The notes below the pieces were generated by a model. It saw only the letters and a program-made list of their open reading frames with translations. It was not told the DNA's origin and did no database searches. DNA of 64,000 nt from Jacaranda mimosifolia (Eukaryota; Streptophyta; Magnoliopsida; Lamiales; Bignoniaceae), in assembly GCA_018894105.1 (NCBI GenBank), contig CM032133.1, forward strand, positions 20,164,501 through 20,228,500. Reading direction: 5' to 3'. Of this stretch, positions 12,201 through 24,509 are shown one piece after another; the stretch's first letter is position 1; every line of letters begins with the position of its first letter. The position numbers and the translations under genes were made by a program.

Positions 12201-14324
12201 AGATTTAACTTGAGGCATATACAATTTTAATTGGACTCCATACATCAATACAAATCAATTTTGGAAATAGGAATTGACCAACAAGAACTATTTATGCTAA
12301 CTGTATCTGATAATCAATTATTTTTATGAGGAAACATTTAATACACATATTATATATTAATGAAATGAAATAAAAGATGAAATGGGAGATAAAATAGAAA
12401 ATTTAAACCACTGTACATGTTTATTAAACAAATTAACAGCTAGGGTTTAAAGCATCAAATCTGGTGGATCTTTTGTGAGTAGTAAGTAAAAAAGTTCTTA
12501 TCTTTCAAAATTCAAGAGTTCATTGAAATGGAACATGGAGAAAAGGGATTAACCAGCAGATTGAGCATGTTAAGAAAAAGCCTCTATCTGTCTCTCTATT
12601 ATTTGTACTATTTTTTCAAGGCAACACAACGCAAGTGCCCTTTTTATATAATCATCCTCTCAAACAGCAACATCACTGTTTTTCTGTTTATAATTTTCCC
12701 TAAACAACAGTCCCGGATGAAAACTACAAAAGCTTTTAGTCCTCATCATTTCAGCTAGCAAGAATTGTACCATTTGTAATATTGGAGGACTGGAATTGAA
12801 AGAATTGTCAAAGGAGACAAAAAAGGTGCAAATCTAATTGAGCATAGTTATTCATGTGTTGGAAATTGAAAATCTGATTGAGCTTAGTTCTTCATCTGAT
12901 TGCCATTGGTTTGAGCCTTGGGGCCATATGTCAAAAGCTAGACATCTCAAAATCTAGCTTTCTATCTATGCTTCTGTTAGGTATATATAAATATTCATTT
13001 GAACAAAAGATCTTAAATAAGATAATAATATATTAAAATTTAAACTGAGAAAATTGCAGTCACAACAGAAAGAGCCAAGCCAAAAAGGTTGAACTTCCAA
13101 CCATTGCCATGTTTACATACTTTCTAATGCAAACAGGGTCATTATAGTTTTTTACATTTTTTTTTTTCATTTTAGCCCTAAGCTTCTAAGTACACTTTTC
13201 ATTCTGACTTAGGAAATTACAGAAATAGCAACCACTTTCTTTAAGTAAAATATGTGAAGAGAGCTACAAAAAATAACTCCAAAAAATAAAGCAACTTCCA
13301 TGTCATCATCCCATATTTCAAATTTGAGATTTTCTGCTTACCTCTTCGGTAGCTGATTATTTTTTAGACAAGAAATTTCAATTTCAGCTATCATACACTT
13401 CTTGAAGCAAAAAAAAAAAAAAAAAAATCTAGGCTAAAGCTCTTAAAAATTAAAAAAGTAAATATCAATTTGATTGACACTTTAATAAGATTTCAATAGA
13501 ATTGAAGGGATTGCAAGATGGATTGTCTATTTGCACCGAGACTCACCGAGACTCAAGGCATACAATGGCGGAGAAAGTAGACCCAACGATGATGGTCTCG
13601 GCGGCGGTGGTGGTGGACGCGAACACAAGTTCTCTTTTACGTTGGGTTTCAATTGCGAAAAAAATTCTTCTAGAACAAGAATGAATTGGGACTAATGGTG
13701 AATAGCATCAGAAATCTAGTTTTATTTTTAAATTAATCTATACCATTTGATTTGATAAAATCAAAAAGAAAACACAAACATTAATTACTTTCCACCGGCT
13801 TCATGCTTCTTTTCTCCTCTTTGTGCCTGTCTTCCATTGATTCCGTATTTTGGAGTGGATGACAATAAAGTTAGTCAAATTAGCGTGTCAAATGGTCTGA
13901 CAATGAAACTTTTGGATGCATTAAATGATCAAAGACTTGAAAAACATTTTTATCATCTACAATTTGATTTTTCTGCTGCCAAGTTACTCTGGTCAATCCA
14001 ACTGTTCGCAACTGAGACCAAGTTCTAGTTGCCCAAAGAGATGTAGTTCAAGATAGCTTTTCAGTTTTGTAGTCAAGTCCTGACTCAAATTATTTCAGTT
14101 AGTGATGTGAATGAATAGAATTTTAATTCAGATTCGATTTGAAATTTAAAATTTTTAATTAATTAAAATATTGAATAAATTAAATTTGATTATAAATATT
14201 GATAATTCAAAAATGGTTTGGATATGAGATTATACAACTCCACTCATTAAATTCAAATCCAAATTTTTAATAAGTTAATACTTTTATATACAATATTAAT
14301 AAAAATTTTCAAATAAAATCTATA
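12201..14324. other. Intergenic, no recognised gene
   Basis: Small open frames at 12528-12758, 13502-13684 and 13837-14028 have no domain I recognise and no supporting context. Poly-A runs occur near 13150-13165 (T) and 13409-13427 (A). From 14100 the DNA becomes very AT-rich. I searched by eye for the missing right end of hAT 1 here and did not find it. Confidence 0.45.
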
Positions 14325-17300
14325 CTAGCATGTGCTCTATGTGATGCACCAAAATTAATTATTTGATTGAATAATTTATTTATATTTATTTTACTTCATG
14401 TCATTAAAACATATATTGTAATTATTTTTAGCATTTAATGTAAGCAAATCTATTACTATTTAAACAAAATGATATGAATATTTCAATTCAAAATATTATG
14501 TTTGAAGATAATTTATACTAAATAAGTTGTAGAATATCAAGAATTGCTCACTCTAAGTTTATAAATTATTCAAAAATTTAAAAAGTGATAAATTTAAAAA
14601 AATTAAGAAAATAAAAATATCACAAAAATGTTTTGCTGAATATGCTTTTTAAATTATGTATATATATATATATATACATACATACATATTTTGATATGAT
14701 AAATAAGCAAAAAAAAAAAATTTACAGTGTAAAGCTTTTTTGTATAATTTCATAATATGTGGAAGTTACAATTTTCATGACATTTGAGAATTTTAAATGT
14801 TAAGTATTTATTGTTAGAGTAAATATATAGTATCTTTGTGCTTTATCTATGAAAGTATATTACATTAGGTTATTAATTATTTGATAGCTAATTCAATAAA
14901 TAGTTTGTAACATACAATTTTTATAGGCTAACTATCTCTTAATATTTCATATAACTCTGATAAGTAAAATTTATTTATTTTTATTTTTATATATAGTTAT
15001 TTTATTATTTTTAAAATTATCAATTAACAAATATTATGTACATGAATAAAATAAAAATTAAATTTTCAATATTCAGTTTAAAATAAAAATATCAATCTTT
15101 CATAATTTTTTTTATAATTAAAATATAAAAATTATAAATAGTTAAATGGATACTTATTTTAAGTCAAAATTTTTCAACCTCGAATCATTAATCCATTTAA
15201 AAATATTTTTATGAATTATTATAAGTAAACATATTAAAATAAATGTATCTGATATAATTAAAAAATAGTGTAATTAAATATATTGAAAAACATAAAAATT
15301 GATGTTATTTACTATTGAAGTCGTCAATCATCAAATTTTTGAAAAATTTCAAGTATGTCAACTATATATCCATCCCATATAAAAGAGTTTATTTCAAATA
15401 ACTGAAAATGAGTTCTCCATTTTATATTGCTAATTAAAAAACTATACTAATTTAAATTTCATAATATAAAAATAAAGTTCAAAATTTATATAGTCGTTGC
15501 ACTGAGTAACTATTTATAATTAAAACAAATGCTTCAATGGAATTATTTGTTATATTCAATATATATAATTTAATCTAAAAGTATTTTTGTAAAAATAATT
15601 TGAATTTTAAAAATTTTGATAAATTTAGGACTTGCATATCAATTAATTTATAATTGCTCATTTCTCAAACTTCTAATTCCTTAAAAAAGAAGTGATGATA
15701 TGATATTTTACATCTCTTTCATAAGCAACAAATAAGTTGTAAATTTTTTTAAGTAAGTCACAATGTTAAGAGGTAATTATGATTGTTAAGCATTTTAATT
15801 TTACTTTTGAAGTTGTCTAGAAAATAATGTTTAATTAATAAATAAAAATAATTTATTTGATCAAATGATTGAATATTTTTATTTATTTATTTATTAATTT
15901 TTTGATTAAAAATAATTGAATATTGTATTATTTCAACTAAAAATAATATGAACATACCTATTAAAATACAAAAAATATTATTAAATATGAAAATTGATTG
16001 TTGTTTTGAAACAACTTAGATATCAACCACTTTTTTGGGATAAATTTTAAGCTTTTTTGGATAAAAAGTTGTAATTAAATTAAAATAATATCACTCTTTA
16101 AATAAAAAATAAGTTAATATTTATTAGAGCTCATATTTATTAGATAATTCCATTGCTTTGTATATTCATTTAATTTTGCATAGTTAATATTATCAAAGTG
16201 AATATAAATTACTAAATATGAAATATATCAATTGTGTAAAAGTATTTACTTAACGATGAGATTTTTATTTTTAGCTATATATACATACTTTTTCATAAAT
16301 AATTTATTTATTGAAGAGAAATAAAATGATTCTCTTATAAAAATATATTATAAATAAGAAAAGATTCAACAAATCAAAATAAACTTATCAAAGCACATGA
16401 TATTACAGAAAAAAATGAAGAAAAAAAATTCTTTCTTATATGAAAATAATTAGAAATGGGTAAGTCAAGTGCAAATAAATTTAATGAATATTTTTATAGA
16501 AAAATATATAGTATTTTCTTCATTCATTTGATAAGAAAATTGGAAGAATTTCAACAAATTAATAAAATTATAATATTTTTAAATATTTCATAACATCACA
16601 TTATTCGAGGTACATTATTCAAATATGAAATATTTATATTTTTTATTTAGATAAATCGAAAAGGCTTCAATTAAAATAATAGTAAAATAAAAATTCAATA
16701 TTGACGATAGATTCTTATATGAACATACAAAAATATTTGAAAATTATATTTAAAATAAATGTATGACATATAAGTAATTGAAATAAAAAAGTACTGCATG
16801 CTGATACTTTTAAGCAATGTAAAAATTACAATCCTAAGTTGGCCATAAGAACTTTAATTTTAAATAAATATTGAGAAAATAATAAAGTAATAATATTGAT
16901 AAAATATTTAAATATATTAGAAAAGTATCTAATTAATTTAGAATATAAATAAAACTAAAACAATATAAAGATGTGTTTCAAAAAATATGAATTTTTTTCT
17001 AAGAAATGAAATTTAAATTAATTAAAAAGCAAAAAGAACATCATTATATATTGCTAACTGGGGAAAGAAGTCCTTCAATTAAAAATGTAGAATTGTACAA
17101 TGAATAATATAGAAATAAAATGTAAACGCAATAATTGTAGAATAATAAAATTTATATATAAAACAAATGAAATATTAATCTATTAATCTTGTGATAAATT
17201 AAATTTATAAGATAGAGTTTTGTGATAAGAGTACTTGACATGATGCTTATAAAATATTTTTTAAATTATAAACTTATTTAGTGAGATAAAAATATGATTA

Positions 17301-17538
17301 TAGATATTTTTTTAATTATCTTATGAGATAGAAATCTATATTACAATGCTAGATAAACACAACATGATATTTTAGTTATAATAGATATCGTATTAAAATG
17401 AAATATAAAAATAAATGAACAACCAATGAAAAATTTTCAATTGAATTAAAATACTCAAAAGTCTAAAAATTTGACATTTGCCAAATATTACACAATTGCC
17501 GGTCCTACACCGTTGTGCCATATATATAATAGTATAGA
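14325..17538 (-). mobile_element. non-autonomous Helitron, minus strand
   Basis: On the minus strand the element starts with TCTATACTATTATATATATG at 17538, directly after an A. It ends with hairpin arms GTGC and GCAC (14332-14349) followed by ATG and CTAG at 14328-14325, directly before a T. Insertion between A and T, a 5' TC, and a hairpin a few bases before CTAG are the defining Helitron ends. The 3.2-kb body is extremely AT-rich and I see no Rep/helicase coding in any frame, so it must depend on another element. Confidence 0.65.
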
Positions 17539-17740
17539 TGTGGATTGATTAAATTGAATTAAATTAATACTCTTTTATACTCTGTGTCTCTTTCTGAAAT
17601 TGAGTTTGTTTAAATTGATTGCTTATTTTTTATTTTAACTGTTTACTGCTTTCGAAGGCTGCTGCTTTATTGGTGCATTGCTTGACATTCACTTGGACGG
17701 TTCTAGCACCTTACTCAGGCACAATTGTTTGTAGTTGGCA
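14501..17740 (+). repeat. large tandem duplication, copy 1 (3.24 kb)
   Basis: This stretch is repeated almost line for line at 17761-21024. Both start with tttgaagataatttatac and both end with gtagttggca. Copy 1 covers most of the Helitron plus about 200 bp beyond its 5' end (17539-17740). It lacks the last ~175 bp of the Helitron's 3' side, which lie just outside it at 14325-14500. Differences between copies are scattered substitutions and small indels. Confidence 0.95.
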
Positions 17741-17760
17741 CTGATCTGGTAAGTATTTCT

Positions 17761-20700
17761 TTTGAAGATAATTTATACTAAATAAGTTGTAGAATATCAA
17801 GAATTACTCACTCTAAGTTTATAAATTATTCAAAAATTTATGAAATGATAAATTTAAAAAAATTAAGAAAATAAAAATATCACAAAATGATCTGCTGAAT
17901 ACGTTTTTTAAATTATGTATATATATGTATATATATACATATTTTGATATGATAAATAAACAATTTTTTTTTATAGTGTAAAGCTTTTTTGTATAATTTC
18001 ATAATATGTTGAAGTAATAGTTACAATTTTCATGACATTTGAGAATTTTAATGTTAAGTATTTATTGTTAGAGTAAATATATAATATCTTTGTGCTTTAT
18101 CTATGAAAGTATATTACATTAGGTTATTAATTATTTGATAACTAATTCAATAAATAGTTTGTAACATACAATTTTTATAGGCTAAATATCTCTTAATATT
18201 TCATATAACTCTGACAAGTAGAATTTATTTATTTTTATTTATATATATAGTTATTTTATTATTTTTAAAATTATCAATTAACAAATATTATGTACATGAA
18301 CAAAATAAAAATAAATTTTCAACATTCAATTTAAAATAAAAATATCAATCTCTCATAATTTTTTTTTATAATTAGAATATAGAAATTATAAATAGTTAAA
18401 TGGATACTTATTTTCAGTCAAATTTTTTCGACCTCACATCATTAATCCATTTAAAAATATTTTTATGAATTATTATAAGTAAATATATTAAAATAAATGT
18501 ATCCGATATAATTATAAACTAGTGTAATTAAATATATTGAAGAACATAAAAATTGATATTATTTGCTATTGAAGTGGTCATTCATCAAATTTTTAAAAAT
18601 TTTCAACTATGTCAACTATATATTCATCCCACATAAAAGAGTTTATTTCAAATAACTGAAAATGAGTTCTCCATTTTACATTGCTAATTAAAAAACCATA
18701 CTGATTTAAATTTCATAATATAAAATAAAGTTTAAAATTTATATAGTCGTTGCACTGAGTAACTATTTATAATTAAAACAAATGCTTCAATGGAATTATT
18801 TGTTATATTCAATATATATAATTTTATCTAAAAAATTTTACATATCTAAAAAAAATTTTGTAAAAATAATTTGAGTTTTAAAATTTTTGATAAATTTAGG
18901 ACTTCATATCAATTAATTTATAATTATTCATTTCTCAAACTTCTAATTCTTTAAAAAAGAAGTGATGATATGATATTTTACATAAATGTTTGTTTATCTC
19001 TTTCATAAGCAACAAATAAGTTGTAAATTTTTTTAAGTAAGTCACAATGTTAAGGGGTAATTATGATTGTTAAGTATTTTAATTTTACTTTTGAAGTTGT
19101 CTAGAAAATAATTTTTAATTAATAAACAAAAATAATTTATTTCATCAAATGATTGAATATTTTTATTTATTTATTTATTAATTTTTTGATTAAAAATAAT
19201 TGAATATTGTATTATTTCAACTAAAAATAATATGACCATACCTATAAAAATACAAAAAAATATTATTAAATATGAAAAATTGATTGTTGTTTTGATTAAC
19301 TTAGACATCAAATACTTTTTTGGGATAAATTTTAAGCTTTCTTTGGATAAAAAGATATAATTAAATTAAAAATAATATCACTCTTTAAATAAAAAATAAT
19401 TTAATATTTATTAGAGCTCATATTTATTAGATAATTCCATTACTTTGTATATTCATTTAACTTTTGATAGTTAATATTATCAAAGTGAATATAAATTACT
19501 AAATATGAAATATATCAATTGTGTAAAAGTATTTACTTAGCAACGAGATTTTTATTTTTAGCTAGACATACATAATTTTTCATAAATAATTTATTTATTT
19601 AAGAGAAATAAAATGATTCTCTTATAAAAATATATTATAAATAAGAAAAGATTCAACAAATCAAAATAAACTTATCAAAGCACATGATATTACAGAAAAA
19701 CAAAGAAAAAAAATTCTTTCTTATATGTAAATAATTAGAAATGGGTAAGTCAAGTGCAAATAAATTTAATGAATATTTTCTATAGAAAAATATATAGTAT
19801 TTCTTCATTCATGTGATAAGAAAATTGGAAGAATTTCAACAAGTTAATAAAATTATAATATTTTTAAATATTTCATAACATCACATTATTCAAGGTGCAT
19901 TATTCAAATATGAAGTATTTATATTTTTTATTTAGATAAATCAAAAAAGCTGCACTTAAAAGAATAGTAAAATAAAAATTCAATATAGAAGATAGATTCT
20001 TATATGAACATACAAAAATATTTAAAAATTGTATTTAAAATAAATGTATGACATATAAGTAATTAAAATAAAAAAGTACTGCATGCTAATACTTTTAAGC
20101 AATATAAAAATTCCTATCCTAAGTTGGCCATAAGAACTTTAATTTTAAATAAATATTGAGAAAATAATAAAGTAATAATATTGATAAAATATTTAAATAT
20201 ATTAGAAATGTATCTAATTAATTTTGAATAAAAATAAAACTAAAATAATATAAAGATGTGTTTCAAAAAATATGAAATTTTTTCTAAGAAATGAAATTTA
20301 AATTAATTAAAAAGCAGAAAGAACATCATTATACACTGCTAACTGGGGAAAGAAGCCCTTCAATTAAAAATGTAGAATGGTACTACGAATAATGTAGAAA
20401 TAAAATGTAAAAGCAATAATTGTAGAATAATAAAATTTATGTATAAAACAAATGAAATATTAATCTATTAATCTTGTGCTAAATTAAATTTATAAGATAG
20501 AGTTTTGTGATAAGAGTACTTAACATGATGCTTATAAAATATTTTTTAAATTATAAACTTATTTAGTGAGATAAAAATATGATTATAGATATTTTTTTCA
20601 ATTATCTCATGAGATAGAAATCTATATTATAATGTTGGATAAACACAACATAATATTTTAGTTATAATAGATATCGTATTAAAATGAAATATAAAAGTAA

Positions 20701-20823
20701 ATGAACAACCAATGAAAAAATTTCAATTGAATTAAAATACTCAAAAGTCTAAAAATTTGACATTTGGCTAAAAATTACACAGTTGCGAGTTCCATATCGT
20801 TGTGCTATATATAATAATATAGA
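17761..20823 (-). mobile_element. 3'-truncated second Helitron copy
   Basis: This is the Helitron part of tandem copy 2. Its 5' end (20823) is kept with two or three changes; the 3' end is missing because of where the duplication starts. No coding sequence is seen. Confidence 0.6.
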
Positions 20824-21024
20824 TATGAATTGCTTAAATTGAGTTAAATTAATACTCTTTTATACTGTGTGTCTCTTTCTGAAATTGAGTTTGTTTAAAT
20901 TGGATTGCTTATTTTTTATTTTAACTATTTACTGCTTTCGAAGGCTGCAGCTTTATTGGTGAATTGCTTGACATTCACTTGGATGGCTAGCACCTTATTC
21001 AGGCACAATCGTTTGTAGTTGGCA
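17761..21024 (+). repeat. large tandem duplication, copy 2 (3.26 kb)
   Basis: Second copy, separated from the first by 20 bases (17741-17760). It contains a diverged Helitron 5' end at 20823 (minus strand TCTATATTATTATAT, again preceded by A) and the same 200-bp flank after it. It has no Helitron 3' hairpin or CTAG end of its own, since the duplicated block begins inside the element. Confidence 0.95.
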
Positions 21025-21433
21025 TATTGGCTGTTCATGTGCATATCATTTCTTAGAAATAATCTTTTTCTTTTTTTTTTTTTTTTTTTTTGTTTAATAT
21101 ATGATGACTGAAATATGATTTGATGTTTCTTTAATTTTTATACAGTGAGATAAAGTTGCGCAAACCATTTTCTGAGAACTAAAAATACTTCCCTTAGTTT
21201 GTTTCTACCCTTTTAAATATTTTCTTCGGGCATTCAACATCACACTCCCCGATTCAATTAATAACGCACCCAGATGATACTCAGATTGAAAAGGTGGTGC
21301 TGTTTTAGTAGGGCGATAATACTTTGTTGTTATATTGTGGTGGCCACTCTAATGTCAATATAAGTTCCACTAGAAGACTGATTTAAGAACTAAGTGGTTG
21401 CCTGCTTTAAGATCTTATTGGAGAATTAAGTTA
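21025..21433. other. Unassigned stretch before the MITE
   Basis: A long T-run lies at 21066-21092. The remainder may be 5' sequence of the CACTA element whose right part follows, but I could not recognise coding in it. No CACTA left terminus (cactacaagaaa) is seen here. Confidence 0.4.
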
Positions 21434-21750
21434 GAGGGTGTTTGGCTAAACTTATTTAAAACATATTATAAGCTCCTACATCTTATAAGATGTTTTTGGA
21501 GCTTATAAGATGTTAAATTTTATTTTTAAATAAGTTGTTAAATTGTTTGGATAAAATAAGATATTGAAACTTATAAGATATTAGTAATGATAATTTTAAA
21601 ATTAAAATGATTAAAAAGAAGGAGCTTGTTAAGATCTTAAAAATAAGTTGAGGTCTCTTTACTTTTTTAAAAAGAGCTTATAAGCTCCTAACATCTTATT
21701 TTAGGATCTTATAAACTCTTTTCTAAAAAAATTTACCAAACGTTTTTTTA
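21434..21750 (+). mobile_element. MITE-like element (gtgtttggc ends)
   Basis: It begins with gagggtgtttggctaaact and ends near an inverted, diverged form, aaatttaccaaacg. Inside, 'aagctcctacatcttataag' and its relatives recur in both orientations, giving a foldback character. No target duplication was verified. It sits immediately upstream of the CACTA transposase-like exon and probably cut that gene. Confidence 0.5.
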
Positions 21751-21780
21751 TCAACTTATAAATTTTTAAACATCTTATAA

Positions 21781-22644
21781 GATGGATCCATCACAAAGCA
21801 TACTTCTGGTTCTATTCCATTTAGGGAGCATGAGAAAAGGATGGTAAGTTAATATTTCATATTAAGTTATTCATTGCATTATATTTATTTACTTTAAGGT
21901 TTTCATTTTAATTTAATTAAAAAGTTAATGAAATGAGCTAATTTTATTTGAACATAGAAAAGAGAACGAGGGTCTGAAAATGTGACTCAACTTGATGTGT
22001 TTGACTGCACCCACAAGACAAACCATGGACTAGGTGATTTTATTGATAACAAGTCTAAGAGAGTTCATGTAAGTAAAATAGTATGCATTTATTGTTTTTT
22101 CTAGACTTTGTTTTGATCTTTTTGTTAATTAAATAAAATACTTCTGATTACATTTAATTTATTTATATAGGAAGAATATCATGAAAATATTTTGAAGAAG
22201 CATGGCAATGAGGCTTCTTCTCAGCCTTTGTTTGACACAAATTCATGGATGGAGGCAAATGGTGGCCCATCTAAGGGTTTCATGTATGGATTCGGGCACA
22301 ATAGAACTACTGGTGAGTTATTGGGATCCTCATCATCTGTATCTGGTCCGTCAGCATCTAACAATTCAGATCGTGTAGAGTCTATCTCTAGGATTGAACA
22401 GCTAGAGAAAACAATGAAAGATTATTTTGAGCATTTTGAGAGGAGGGAGGCAAGTCTTTTAGAAGTTATAAGAAAAAGAGATGAAGAAATTAGAAAGAAA
22501 GATGAAGATATTGAAAGGCTATTGCAACAACAAGAACCACCTCAAGTGTCAAACTCACTTGAAGAAATTATCAAGAAGTTGATTCAAGATGTTGGAAAAA
22601 GCAATTCAACAACAAGAGAAGATCAAGCTGGTAAAGACTCATAA
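21781..22644 (+). pseudogene. CACTA transposase-like gene, 3' exons (plant En/Spm domain), 5'-truncated
   Basis: Three exons can be joined in frame with standard GT-AG introns: 21781-21843, 21958-22068 and 22171-22644. The joined protein reads HTSGSIPFREHEKRM, then DVFDCTHKTNHGLGDFIDNK, then KRVHEEYHENILKKHGNEAS and WMEANGGPSKGFMYGFGHN, followed by a Ser-rich linker and a charged coiled coil (EQLEKTM...RKRDEEIRKKDEDIERLLQQQ), stopping at 22644. The 'THK...F.D.KSK.V' and 'GGP.KG..YGFG' signatures are those of the plant transposase family Pfam calls Transposase_24 (Ptta/En/Spm). The N-terminal part is missing, cut at or near the MITE. The surviving exons have no internal stop, so this end is relatively young. 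Confidence 0.85.
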
Positions 22645-23475
22645 ATATAGAAGAGTTAAGAAAATAGTTGCATGTGTTTTCACTTGGATATTATGGTACT
22701 TTTGGCTTGCATTTGATGTGATTTAATCCTTGAATAGTTTGTTGAAGACTTGAAGTTTTAATTTTTTGAAGTTATGGTTTTGTTTTGTGGTTTTATGGAG
22801 TTTGTGGTCTTGTGAACTTTGGTAGTTTTGACTTGCATTTTATGTAGATTTAATTATTGAATGATTTGTTGGAGTTTTAGCTTTTCAAATTGCAATTTTG
22901 TGTTGTGGTTTTATTGGAGTTTGTAGTTTATTGAAGTTATATTTGTTGAGTTATGGTGTTGAAGTTATATGAAGAATTGATATGTAATGCATTTTTAATT
23001 TTTATTGTATTTAGCATTAATTAGTATATTTAATTGTTACAGGTTATTAAAATTTTATTGAAAAAATAAATTTTTTTCAATGAAAATTACCAACGGATTT
23101 ACCGACGAAAAATCCATTGGTAAATATTACCGACGGATTACCAATGGAAAAAAGCTAAATTTACCGACGGATTACCAACGAATTGTTAATAAAAAATAAA
23201 TAAAAAAAAAGACTAAATTTACCGACGGATTACCAACGGATTTTTGTTGGTAATATAACCAATGTCCATACTAAATTTACCAACAGAAAATCCGTTAGAA
23301 AATCCGTTGGTAATTATTACCGACGGACTTAAATTCCATTGGTAAAATTTACCGGCGGGGTTATTGCCAACGGATAATTTCCGTCGGTAAATCCGTCAGT
23401 AAAATATATTACCGACGGATTTTTTCAATTTACCGACAGATTTTTCCGTCTGTGAAAGCCAATTTTCTTGTAGTG
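22645..23475 (+). repeat. CACTA 1 3' flank and subterminal repeats
   Basis: After the stop codon there is about 430 bp of T/G-rich 3' flank in which 'gttttatggagtttgtggt'-type phrases recur. From 23080 to 23460 the motif 'taccgacggatt' and its inverse 'aatccgttggtaa' recur a dozen or so times, as expected for transposase-binding subterminal repeats. The terminus is at 23475. Confidence 0.8.
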
Positions 23476-23492
23476 ACCCAAACACTTTCTTA

Positions 23493-24430
23493 GTTTGGGA
23501 TCTCTTCACAAATTATTTTGATAATGATCATTTTGCTTGTTAATTTCTATTAATGATTTCCATGTATGATGCAGAGTTATTTAAGGCAAAGAAAATGCTT
23601 AATTTCTTCCAAAATATCTTCAAGATTATCACCCAATTTACACCTGCATGCATAAAGGAAAGAAAATTTCTTTTATTTTTTGGAACCAAAAAGGAAAGTT
23701 ACTGTAGGAAGTTTGATAATGGTCATTTTGCTGATTAGCTTACATTAATAATTTATATTCTTGTGTAGCATAGAGTTAATTAAGGCAGGAAATTTGCTAA
23801 ATCCAATCTTGAGATTTCTTCAATATAGTCACCAAAATCACGCTTGCATAAAGGAAAGAAAATTTGCATGATTTTCTGAAATCAAGAAAGGAAAGATGCT
23901 GTTGAAATTCTTTTGTGGAAATATAAAGTCAAAAAAGGGAAGTCACCGTCGAAACTTTATATGACAACAAGATGCAAAAGATTATGACCGAACTTCATCT
24001 ATTTAATGGAGAAAAGAAATGAATCAAACAAATCTTAAGGCCAATCTATAAGTTCAGAACCCCACAACATATCTTTATGGAAGTTGCCTCTGCCTTCCAT
24101 TGTTTAGTCTGTTAGGTAGTTTTTGCCAAAGAAGAAAGTTGCTTGTAGTTGTTGATCTACCTCATCTTATCTCTTATATTACTTCTCGGATGTTTAATAA
24201 AAGTGCATGTTAAAAATTCTAAGATTTTGTTCAGGTAATGGATGTAGGCTTGCCGAACCACTATGAATATTATGTCCTTTTAGTTGTTGCTTATTTCATT
24301 TTTCTCAATTATTCTTTTAGATTATTAAAACTATCCTCTATATTAAGTCTTCTGATTTTATTGAAACAAAATCATTTTATTGTTTCAAAAAGTTCAATTC
24401 AAACCCCCTCTGGACCTCTTTTTACTATCA
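23493..24430 (+). repeat. copia B 5' LTR
   Basis: Aligned by eye with 35650-37247 (less its MITE), starting at agtttgggatctc / tgttgggatctc and ending in ctatca. The start is eroded from the expected TG. Landmarks shared with the LTR of copia C include 'gcatgttaaaaat.ctaag' and 'ttgccgaaccact'. It begins only about 17 bases after the end of CACTA 1. Confidence 0.8.
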
Positions 24431-24447
24431 GTTGGCATTAGAGCCCA
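24431..24447 (+). other. copia B primer-binding site
   Basis: Immediately after the LTR, 'gttggcattagagccc' resembles TGGTATCAGAGCC, the complement of the 3' end of initiator Met-tRNA that plant copia elements use to prime reverse transcription. Several bases are changed. Confidence 0.7.
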
Positions 24448-24509
24448 TGGGGCTCATAAAATAAGTTCTAATTCACTTGACCTTAATTGATCCTAACAGT
24501 TGCGTCTAG

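Larger units (their letters stand above)
21781..23475 (+). mobile_element. CACTA (En/Spm) transposon 1, right part only
   Basis: The right end is ttttcttgtagtg at 23463-23475, the reverse of the CACTACAAGAAAA terminus of plant CACTA elements. Before it lie subterminal repeats of the 'taccgacggatt' kind (23080-23460). Upstream are three exons of a plant En/Spm-type transposase-like gene. The left end was not found and is probably lost or hidden by the MITE at 21434-21750. Confidence 0.85.

Noticed and set aside
13502..14028. Small ORFs at 13502-13684 and 13837-14028 as possible genes
   Set aside because: No recognised domain, no supporting signals, and size within the chance range.
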